Below are positions 6,817-13,508 of a stretch of 14,602 nt of DNA, one piece after another. The notes under the pieces are model-generated. The model did no database searches, was not told where the DNA came from, and saw only the letters and a list, made by a program, of their open reading frames with translations. This DNA comes from JBNKFQ01 sp050289385. GTDB taxonomy: Bacteria > Pseudomonadota > Gammaproteobacteria > Pseudomonadales > Porticoccaceae. The first letter of the stretch is position 1; each line of letters begins with the position of its first letter. The position numbers and the translations under genes were made by a program. The DNA lies in NCBI GenBank assembly GCA_050289385.1, contig JBNKFQ010000288.1, forward strand, positions 1 to 14,602. Reading direction: 5' to 3'.

Positions 6817-9342
6817 ATGCTTGTCAAACTCGTAACACATAAAACAGGTGCATCAAACTTGCGCGTATTACTTGCTTCAATGATGCTGATGGCTTCTGCG
6901 GGAAAAGTGCTGGCCGATACTGATGCCATTCAGCTTGATATTAAAAGCGGACCTGCTGGTAAGGCCTTGCTAAATCTGGCCGAGCAGGCAGGGGTACAGA
7001 TTACTCTGCCGCAGCGGGAGGGCATAAGCCGGCAGCTCAAGTCAATCAGTGGTGAATATACCCTGGCAGGAGCACTTGATCTGATACTGGATGGTAGTGG
7101 GTTGGTATATGAATTCACCTCGGATAAAACTGTAATTGTTAAACAGGCAAATACAGGTCTCTCTGATGAAAGTCCAATATCTGAACTAAAAGAAAAATCC
7201 CGAGTGATAGAAGAAATTACAGTTACGGCTACCAAGCGGGAAACGCGGTTGCAGGATACTCCCATGGCCATCTCTGCATTAAGCGCTGACAACATTGAAA
7301 AACGTGGCCTTTTGACAATGTCGGATTATCTTTCCAGTATCCCCGGAGTCACCATGCAGGATTCTGGTCCGGGTGAAAATAAAGTTGTTATTCGGGGAGT
7401 GGGCAGTGGTCCCTTCGAAGATGCATCTACTGCCAGCTATTTTGGTGAAGCACCTCTTAATTCTCTCTCGTCCGGCAATGCTACAGGTGCGATTGCTGAT
7501 ATAAAATTGGTCGATATGGCCCGAGTAGAAGTGCTTAGAGGGCCACAAGGAACGTTATATGGCTCGGGATCAATGAGTGGGACTGTCCGGAATATCCCAA
7601 ACGCACCAAATTTACAGGAAGTTGAAGGTAAAATAGAAGTCGGCTATTCACAGACTGCGAGATATGGTGGCGATAATACAAAAATAACAGGAGTCTTTAA
7701 CGTTCCTCTTGTTGAGGATGAGTTGGCTGTTCGTTTGGTTGCCTATCAATATGACAATAGCGGGTATATTAAAAATGTAGGTGCTGATGTCCCGGCGCGT
7801 GTCGCAGGAGCGGCTGCTTATGGTGCAACGACTATTAATAAAGATAATGTCGGTGCCGCCAAGCATGAAGGCGTTAGGGGATCACTGCGGTGGCGACCCA
7901 ATGACCGACTGGATGTTACCATCATAGCCCTCACGCAGGAATCAAGTCAGGATGGCTGGCTAGAAAGTGATTTGACACAAGATCCCTACCAGGCTACGCC
8001 ACTTCAAATTACCGCGTACAATGAAAGAGGTGAATTTAAGGCAGATACCCTTGATTTGTATAACATGACGATAAAATACGATTTTGACTCCGTCAACCTT
8101 TTATCTTCTACCAGTTATTATGATGGAATGAATCACCGCGCTTTTGATTTAAGCAGGATTGCTCCTGCCCTTCCTGTGGGGCTGGGTGATGAATGGCCAA
8201 GGGAGGGACTTTTTCAGGAGTTACGTTTGAATTCTTCCTGGGACGGCCGTTTTCAGTTTATCACTGGTGTCTATTACGAAAAACTTGATTCAAGCAGAAA
8301 GGCGACGGCCAGATGGATTGGTGATGATGCACTGTGTTGCAGTTTTTATGGGCCAGGTGATCCAGATAACGTGTTCACGCTTCTTGACGAGATCTCTGTT
8401 AAACAGATAGCCATTTTTGGCGAGTTGTCTTATGACATCACGGATGAGATCACAGCAACATTTGGCAGCCGCTGGTTCGATTATAGCCGTATGGATACTT
8501 TGGATCGAGATGGGTTACTAAGTGGTGGCCCCAGTTTTTCAGTTCGCGAAAAAAACGAAACAGGTTCTATTTTCAAGGCTAATTTAAGTTATCAAGCGAA
8601 CGACGACACATTAATCTATGCTCAGTGGACACAAGGCTTTCGTCTTGGGCAGCCTGGAGCATCTATTCCAGCATCCCTATGCGATACTAACAATGACGGC
8701 TTGTTGGATGGTACTCCATTCCCGTTAGATAGCAAGCCATCTGCAGATACAGCCGATAATTATGAGCTGGGGAGTAAATTGACCCTTTTGGATAACCGGT
8801 TAGTATTGAATAGTACTGTTTACAGAATAGACTGGAATGATATTCCCATAGCTGTAGGAGCTGTGCCAACCTGTGGTTTTGGTGGTATGGTGAATCTTGG
8901 CAAAGCCACAACCAAAGGACTTGAGCTTGAAGCTACTTATTATGCTACGCCTGACCTCAAGCTGGGTTTGAGTGGCTCTGTTTTGAAAGCCGAATTAAGT
9001 GAGGACACTTTGTTGGGGCCCAAAGGCGCTCGTTTGGGAGCGTCAGCTGATTTTAATGCACATGCAGATATTCAGTATGATTTCAACTTGGCGGAAAAAC
9101 CGGCATTTATTAGAGCCGATTATACCTATATCTCCGGTTATTCCCATTATGTTAATTCCGCGGCAGATCAACTAGGGGGTTACGGCACACTCGGCATGCG
9201 TGCTGGCATATCCTTCGATAATATTGATGTTGAATTATACGGCTCTAACCTGACCAACAAAAATACTCTTATCGCTGTAGGGCTGGGTGGTATAAGAGTC
9301 CAGCCGCGTGTGGTCGGTATGGATGTGCGCTATCATTTCTGA
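6817..9342 (+). CDS. TonB-dependent outer-membrane receptor with STN signalling domain 1
   Basis: An 841-residue FecA/FpvA-like transducer receptor. A signal peptide occupies residues 1-34 (cleavage VLA-DT). An STN domain follows at about 37-110 ('IQLDIKSGPAGKALLNLAEQ', then 'LDLILDGSGLVYEF'), then an acidic/basic linker, a TonB-box-like IEEITVTA at 131-138, the plug (about 141-270, with 'RETRLQDTPMAI', 'IPGVTMQD', 'RGPQGTLYG' at 241-249), and a beta-barrel ending in the standard C-terminal aromatic (VRYHF). It imports a ligand using TonB energy, and the STN domain should pass ligand occupancy to the FecR-like protein encoded divergently. Extracellular loops contain a calcium-loop-like D623-T-N-N-D-G-L-L-D631 and several Cys (LCCSF, SLCD, PTCGF). 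Start: ATG with GAGGGG 10 bases upstream. The substrate is unknown; this plug family is broad and not limited to iron chelates. Confidence 0.92.
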   Translation: MLVKLVTHKTGASNLRVLLASMMLMASAGKVLADTDAIQLDIKSGPAGKALLNLAEQAGVQITLPQREGISRQLKSISGEYTLAGALDLILDGSGLVYEFTSDKTVIVKQANTGLSDESPISELKEKSRVIEEITVTATKRETRLQDTPMAISALSADNIEKRGLLTMSDYLSSIPGVTMQDSGPGENKVVIRGVGSGPFEDASTASYFGEAPLNSLSSGNATGAIADIKLVDMARVEVLRGPQGTLYGSGSMSGTVRNIPNAPNLQEVEGKIEVGYSQTARYGGDNTKITGVFNVPLVEDELAVRLVAYQYDNSGYIKNVGADVPARVAGAAAYGATTINKDNVGAAKHEGVRGSLRWRPNDRLDVTIIALTQESSQDGWLESDLTQDPYQATPLQITAYNERGEFKADTLDLYNMTIKYDFDSVNLLSSTSYYDGMNHRAFDLSRIAPALPVGLGDEWPREGLFQELRLNSSWDGRFQFITGVYYEKLDSSRKATARWIGDDALCCSFYGPGDPDNVFTLLDEISVKQIAIFGELSYDITDEITATFGSRWFDYSRMDTLDRDGLLSGGPSFSVREKNETGSIFKANLSYQANDDTLIYAQWTQGFRLGQPGASIPASLCDTNNDGLLDGTPFPLDSKPSADTADNYELGSKLTLLDNRLVLNSTVYRIDWNDIPIAVGAVPTCGFGGMVNLGKATTKGLELEATYYATPDLKLGLSGSVLKAELSEDTLLGPKGARLGASADFNAHADIQYDFNLAEKPAFIRADYTYISGYSHYVNSAADQLGGYGTLGMRAGISFDNIDVELYGSNLTNKNTLIAVGLGGIRVQPRVVGMDVRYHF

Positions 9343-9352
9343 ATAATGCAAC

Positions 9353-9385
9353 CCTTCACCTCTTCTTTGCTTGGAGAGGTGAAGG
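9353..9385 (+). terminator. Strong hairpin after receptor 1
   Basis: Perfect 11-base arms CCTTCACCTCT (9353-9363) and AGAGGTGAAGG (9375-9385) with an 11-base loop start 10 bases after the receptor stop. There is no T-run behind it, so it may be an attenuating or mRNA-stabilising hairpin between the receptor and the esterase-family gene rather than a full terminator. Confidence 0.5.
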
Positions 9386-9462
9386 TCAAAAGCACAATTT
9401 TACAGGTATCAAAAAGCTTAAAGTGGATCAGAGGTGAATGTTCCATACTTGGCTGTATTCCT

Positions 9463-9489
9463 GGCATAAAAGGCATAAAAGGCATAAAA
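9463..9489 (+). repeat. Three tandem copies of the 9-mer GGCATAAAA
   Basis: Exact head-to-tail copies at 9463-9471, 9472-9480 and 9481-9489 in the AT-rich spacer ahead of the esterase-family gene. It may be a slippage product or a regulatory iteron-like element. The rest of the spacer (9343-9610) holds no gene I can support; a TATAAG at 9534-9539 is a weak -10 candidate for the next gene, without a well-placed -35. Confidence 0.6.
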
Positions 9490-9610
9490 AGACAAGCTAT
9501 AAAATCATTGTGTTAATAAAAGATCAAATCCAGTATAAGTGCAGCCGCGCGAATGAACTGCGTAATCAAATGCCCATTAACTTTCAAATGAATGGTATAA
9601 GGAGCGGTAT

Positions 9611-11047
9611 ATGCCGGTCAAACTGATTGCCATATTATTTTTGATATTAATGCCAGCCTGTACAACGGCAGATGTGTATAAGCGTGAATTTCAACTGTGG
9701 GCAAAGAAGGCAATGCAGCCGGTTTTGGTAAAGTCTGCGGAAGGTGATTGGCACGACCTTGAGCCTTTGGGAGAAATGATTGGTGAAGCTCGACTTGTTT
9801 CACTGACTGAATCAGCACACTGCGTTGCAGAACCCCTGGAGTTTCGCAACAGGTTAATCGCCTATCTGGTTGCCAAAAAAGGATTTACTGCGATCGCGAT
9901 AGAATCCGGAATGACAGAGGGGCAAGTTGTTCATGAGTATGTACGGGGCGGCCCGGGTAATTTGGATCAGGTTGTAGAGGATGGCTTTAGTTGGGGATTT
10001 TCCAAAGCTGTGGCGAACAAAGAGCTGGTGCAATATTTGCGACGAATAAACCAGGAAAGGGATCATAAGGTTAATTTTTATGGTTTTGATGTATCAGGTA
10101 GTCCTAAAAATAATGCCGTCAAATGGCCGCCTTCTGTAGCACTGCAAGCAGTGTTGAAATACCTCGATACTGCGGCGCCCGAGGACGCACTGCAATACCG
10201 TAAGCGTGTTGCTCACTACCTGAAGTATATAAAAACGAATGCTTTTTTTAATTTTCAAAAGAACCCTCGTTTAACAATTCACGATTATGCGGAACTGACT
10301 TCTGATGATCGTCACAAACTGACAACTGCGATTGCAGATATAATTGATTTTCTGGAAAGAGAAGAGTTGCAACTTGTTCGCGGTTCATCTGAACACGATT
10401 ATCAATGGGCCTACCGCAATGCATTGTCTGCACGTCAAGTGGATGCATTTTTACGGAAAATACCTGATGGGCCGGAAGGATATGGTTTAACACCTGATGA
10501 TGTTCGCTCCAAAGAGCAATTCTGGAGTGGAATTTCACAAGAATCTCGCGATCGCTTCCAGGCCGATAATATCGAGTGGGTTCTCAGGCGAGAAGGGCCC
10601 GAAGCAAAAATTATGGTGTTTGCGCATCGGTCCCATTTGGCAATGATGCCCGTTGCAATGTCGATGAAAAGCAGGGTAAGGAAACTTGATAGTTATGGAT
10701 CAAAGGCTGGTCAGTACCTTAAAAAAAGATACGGCAACGAACTTGTGACGGTTTTGTCTTCCTCCAATGGCGGGCATGTCGGTTGTAATGCGTCTGACTT
10801 TGCAGTGCCAATTCAGGCCATGAGAGGATCTTTTGATTATTTGCTGTCGGAAATATCCAGTGATAGCTATTTTCTGGATTTGAGGCAAGCGCCAGCGAAA
10901 ATAGAACAATGGTTGAGAAAGCCTCGTTCATTTGTTACATCTTTAGGAAGTGGAGAGAACAAGGTTGTCAGATCATTGAAATTCCGAGTGCTCGGCGCCT
11001 TTGATATTGCAGTATTCATGAGAGATTTGACGCCGGCACAGCCTTGA
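9611..11047 (+). CDS. Exported erythromycin-esterase-family hydrolase, probable lipoprotein
   Basis: A 478-residue member of the erythromycin esterase family (PF05139). Catalytic-site features are visible: E67-S-A-H70, R79, E98 in 'AIAIESG', and H339-R-S-H342 in 'MVFAHRSHL'. The intervals E-3-H-9-R, H-28-E and H-3-H match those I recall for EreB (E43, H46, R55, E74, H285, H288), so the active site seems intact. Unlike the cytoplasmic resistance enzymes, it begins with a signal peptide (MPVKLIAILFLILMPAC); Cys17 follows L-M-P-A, an imperfect lipobox, so it is either a lipoprotein or a cleaved periplasmic protein. Start: ATG with AAGGAG 6 bases upstream. It follows the STN receptor by 268 bases in the same orientation. 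Macrolide hydrolysis is possible, but many family members act on other or unknown substrates; hydrolysis of a lactone or ester delivered by the receptor is my inference. Confidence 0.85.
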   Translation: MPVKLIAILFLILMPACTTADVYKREFQLWAKKAMQPVLVKSAEGDWHDLEPLGEMIGEARLVSLTESAHCVAEPLEFRNRLIAYLVAKKGFTAIAIESGMTEGQVVHEYVRGGPGNLDQVVEDGFSWGFSKAVANKELVQYLRRINQERDHKVNFYGFDVSGSPKNNAVKWPPSVALQAVLKYLDTAAPEDALQYRKRVAHYLKYIKTNAFFNFQKNPRLTIHDYAELTSDDRHKLTTAIADIIDFLEREELQLVRGSSEHDYQWAYRNALSARQVDAFLRKIPDGPEGYGLTPDDVRSKEQFWSGISQESRDRFQADNIEWVLRREGPEAKIMVFAHRSHLAMMPVAMSMKSRVRKLDSYGSKAGQYLKKRYGNELVTVLSSSNGGHVGCNASDFAVPIQAMRGSFDYLLSEISSDSYFLDLRQAPAKIEQWLRKPRSFVTSLGSGENKVVRSLKFRVLGAFDIAVFMRDLTPAQP

Positions 11048-11317
11048 TATCTGCAGTACACGGAGTTTGCAGCTATTTCCTGAATAATCAAATACGTTCA
11101 TCTCAAGCCTTGTACCTGAAAGTCTTGATTACTGTTTACACTATTCCCGGGTTTTTGCAGGAGTGTAGCGCTAAAAGTGTCAACCTCCTTTTGAGAATAG
11201 TCTATATTTCAAATTTGGATCATCTCAAATTTTTCACCGCCGGTTAGTGGCAATGACGCTAAAACGAGGGTTTTGTGTTTTCTGCCGGTGGAGATCTGGA
11301 CCAGGGAGCGTGCAGCC
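11048..11317. other. Spacer between the Ere-family and PilZ genes
   Basis: 270 bases with no supportable gene. It contains an AT-rich dyad AAATTTG (11211-11217) / CAAATTT (11226-11232) with an 8-base loop running into TTTTT, which could act as a weak terminator for the upstream gene. A TTG at 11273 is in frame with the PilZ gene but has no good ribosome binding site. Confidence 0.45.
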
Positions 11318-11677
11318 ATGTTAAGCAGACAGATAGAAACGGAACGCCGCCGTCTGGCGCGTATGATTGTCAGTGGCCGGGTGGACGTGGTGGATTGCGA
11401 CAGCGGCCGTACACTGGGCATCGTGGCCAATATGAATTTTGCAGGAATACTGCTGCTTGGAAACGCCAATATTCGCGTAGGGCAGCGCTACCGGGTGCGG
11501 CTTGAACCGTGGGAGCCGATGCCACTGGTGTCACTGGAGTTCGAGCTTGAATGCCGCTGGCGACGCGGTGAGAGTGGCGATGACAACCGCTGGGTCGGTT
11601 TTGAAATTGTCGATGCCTCGCGCGAAGCCCTTGATGCCATCGCCTTGCTCGGCGACCGGGAGTTGCGCGTGCCCTGA
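11318..11677 (+). CDS. Small PilZ-domain protein, putative c-di-GMP effector
   Basis: A 119-residue protein consisting essentially of one PilZ domain. The RxxxR signature is present in 'ETERRRLARM' (R11 to R15). The second c-di-GMP motif, normally D/N-x-S-x-x-G, reads N38-M-N40-F-A-G43, so the Ser is replaced by Asn. Beta-strand-rich segments with 'VGQRYRVRLEP' and a closing 'RWVGFEIVD' complete the domain. I chose the ATG at 11318, which has AGGGAG 9 bases upstream and leaves the PilZ start near the N-terminus; an in-frame TTG at 11273 would add 15 residues. The gene is markedly GC-richer than the Ere-family gene before it. It lies 121 bases upstream of the second sigma gene, so co-regulation is possible but unproven. 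c-di-GMP binding is uncertain given the altered motif. Confidence 0.78.
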   Translation: MLSRQIETERRRLARMIVSGRVDVVDCDSGRTLGIVANMNFAGILLLGNANIRVGQRYRVRLEPWEPMPLVSLEFELECRWRRGESGDDNRWVGFEIVDASREALDAIALLGDRELRVP

Positions 11678-11798
11678 CCGACACCGCTCTGAGCTGTTGC
11701 GCGTGGCGACGATCAGAACCTGACTAAAGATAAATGTGAGTTCTTGACTTGCGCTTGCGTCATACTTACCAGTAGATGGGCAATGGGCGGAGCGGTCC

Positions 11799-12347
11799 GT
11801 GGTGGAAAAACCAAAAGTGGTGCCGTTATCGGGCAGGGCGCGCGAGGCGTTTCTTGAGCGCGTGGCCGCGGAGCACCGCGATGACCTGATCGCCTTTCTC
11901 AGCCGCCGTTTGCCGAGCCGGCACGATGCCGAAGACGTGGCCCAGGAAACGTTCTACCGCCTGGCCCGCAAGCCGGATTTGCTCGACATCCAGGACCCGC
12001 ATGCCTTTATCTACCGCATAGCCGTTAATCTGCTGCGCGATCGCAGTCGTCGCGAAGACCCGGAAGCCAATCATATCGAGCCGCACGACGATTATATGCT
12101 GGCAGCGACGCCTTCACAGGAGCGGGTGCTGGCAGGGGAACAGACTCTAAGGCGTTTTGAGCTGCTGTTAGCCAAACTGCCGCCCAAATGCCGTCATGTG
12201 TTTGTTTTGCATCGTTTTAGGGAGATGACCTATCAGGAAATTGCCGACTACTGCGGCATCAGCAAAAGTGCGGTGGAAAAACACATTATGCGGGCTGCCG
12301 CGTATTTCACCGAGAGAATGGACCCCGGGGAGGAGATGCAGGAATGA
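11799..12347 (+). CDS. FecI-like ECF RNA polymerase sigma factor 2
   Basis: A 182-residue ECF sigma factor with GTG as start (GGCGGAG upstream; the next codon is also GTG). Region 2 is at about residues 27-58 ('RLPSRHDAEDVAQETFYRL'); region 4 is at about 115-168, with 'LPPKCRHVFVLHRFREMTY', 'QEIADYCGIS' and 'KSAVEKHIMRA', the FecI-group helix-turn-helix. A short variable linker of about 30 residues separates them. Its stop overlaps the start of the following fecR-like gene by 4 bases (ATGA), so sigma and anti-sigma are coupled. It should serve the receptor at 13509. Upstream, TTGACT at 11744-11749 resembles a -35 box but has no good -10 partner. It is GC-rich compared with the end of the next gene. 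Confidence 0.92.
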   Translation: MVEKPKVVPLSGRAREAFLERVAAEHRDDLIAFLSRRLPSRHDAEDVAQETFYRLARKPDLLDIQDPHAFIYRIAVNLLRDRSRREDPEANHIEPHDDYMLAATPSQERVLAGEQTLRRFELLLAKLPPKCRHVFVLHRFREMTYQEIADYCGISKSAVEKHIMRAAAYFTERMDPGEEMQE

Positions 12348-13405
12348 CGGATACTTTCTCGAGAACGGACAGAATCTCAAAAACTCTAAACCAGGCCGGG
12401 CAGTGGTTTGCGTTCTGGCGTGGTGACACTCCGGAAGGTTCTGAACGGCAACGCCAGCAACAGGAATTTGCTGGCTGGTTGGGTAAGTCCCCGGACAACC
12501 GATCTGCATACGAAGCTGTGGAAACCACGTGGGAAGAGTTGGGAGCGTTTTCGGGTTCCGATGCTGTGCGCCAGGTAATAGAGGATGCCCGAAGAGACCA
12601 CCAGCAGCGCCAGCAGGTCATAGATCGCTTGGCACCAGCAACTAAACCCCGGCGCCGCCTTAAACGTATTGGGGTTCCTGTTGCCTGGGCAGCTTGCCTG
12701 TTACTGGCGGTGGGCGCTTTGCTGTATTGGCATAAACAGCCGAGTTACACACTGTACCAAACCGCCCTGGGTGAGCAGCAAATGGTCAAACTCCAGGATG
12801 GAACGGTGATCAAACTCAACACGGATACAATTTTAAAAGTGCATTCTTCTTCGGAAAAAAGGCACGCAGTACTGGAGAGTGGCCAGGCGTTTTTTGAGGT
12901 GACGAAAAATGCAGAGCGGCCTTTTTATGTCCAGACAGATTATGGCACGGTTACGGTATTGGGTACTGCGTTCGATCTGTATACACGTGATGGCCGAGTT
13001 ACCCTTAGTCTGACTGAGGGTAAGGTTAAAGTCACCGGTCCGGCAATTGCTGAAAGTCTGGAACTGGAGGTGGCGCCAGACAGCGGTGATGCCCGTCGAG
13101 TTGACTTGCTGGATGATCGCGTGAGCGAAGTCCAAACTGTGGCTGCCAACGAGATTCAGGCATGGCAGAACAACAAAGCTATTTTTGACAGCGTGCCGTT
13201 GAATCAGGCGGTGGCAGAAATTAATCGTTATAACAGCTACAAAATTGTTATCGCTGATCCTGATTTAAAAAGTCTGCGCATTAGCGGCGTTTTTCAAACT
13301 GATAAACCTGAATTATTTGTGGCGGCGCTAAAAGATTATTATCCGATTGCAGCGATAGATGAAAACAACCGCCGTACAGTACTGATTCCTGTCACAAAAA
13401 ATTAA
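12344..13405 (+). CDS. FecR-family transmembrane anti-sigma factor / sigma regulator 2
   Basis: A 353-residue protein in the standard order: N-terminal DUF4880 region at about 15-65 ('NQAGQWFAFWRGD', 'FAGWLGKSPDNRSAYEAV'), one membrane helix at about 111-128 preceded by the positive KPRRRLKR, periplasmic FecR domain at about 138-232 ('LGEQQMVKLQDGTVIKLNTDT', 'GQAFFEV', 'VTVLGTAF'), and a C-terminal DUF4974/STN-like domain at about 277-335 ('VPLNQAVAEINRYNSYKIVI'). It should carry the signal from the STN domain of the receptor at 13509 to the sigma factor encoded just before it. Its ATG overlaps the sigma stop by 4 bases. The last third is clearly AT-richer than the first third (about 40% GC at 13201-13380 by hand count). 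All expected domains are intact. Confidence 0.92.
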   Translation: MTDTFSRTDRISKTLNQAGQWFAFWRGDTPEGSERQRQQQEFAGWLGKSPDNRSAYEAVETTWEELGAFSGSDAVRQVIEDARRDHQQRQQVIDRLAPATKPRRRLKRIGVPVAWAACLLLAVGALLYWHKQPSYTLYQTALGEQQMVKLQDGTVIKLNTDTILKVHSSSEKRHAVLESGQAFFEVTKNAERPFYVQTDYGTVTVLGTAFDLYTRDGRVTLSLTEGKVKVTGPAIAESLELEVAPDSGDARRVDLLDDRVSEVQTVAANEIQAWQNNKAIFDSVPLNQAVAEINRYNSYKIVIADPDLKSLRISGVFQTDKPELFVAALKDYYPIAAIDENNRRTVLIPVTKN

Positions 13406-13508
13406 CAAATAAAAAATATGAGGTGAGGCAGTGACGTCGCGTCATAGTCGGTAAGCCCGAATAATTGGGTGTAGATGACTGTACTGTTTTCGCAAGAGGG
13501 AGAACCCA
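13406..13508. promoter_or_regulatory. Leader of receptor 2 with a TGACG/CGTCA dyad
   Basis: A 103-base gap between anti-sigma 2 and receptor 2. It holds a perfect short dyad TGACG-TCG-CGTCA at 13432-13444, an ATTGGGT at 13464-13470 that also occurs upstream of receptor 1, and the ribosome binding site AGAGGGAG at 13495-13502 before the ATG at 13509. The gap is long enough for a separate, sigma-dependent promoter of the receptor, as in FecIR-FecA systems. I cannot fix the promoter boxes by eye. Confidence 0.45.

Noticed and set aside
9438..9626. Short + strand open frame with HKRHKRHKK stretch
   Set aside because: The basic repeat is just the tandem GGCATAAAA units read in frame; no ribosome binding site and it runs into the start of the Ere-family gene.
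11744..11772. TTGACT as -35 of a sigma-70 promoter for sigma 2
   Set aside because: At 16-18 bases spacing the -10 region (TACCAG/TTACCA) is poor; noted only as a possibility in the gene entry.
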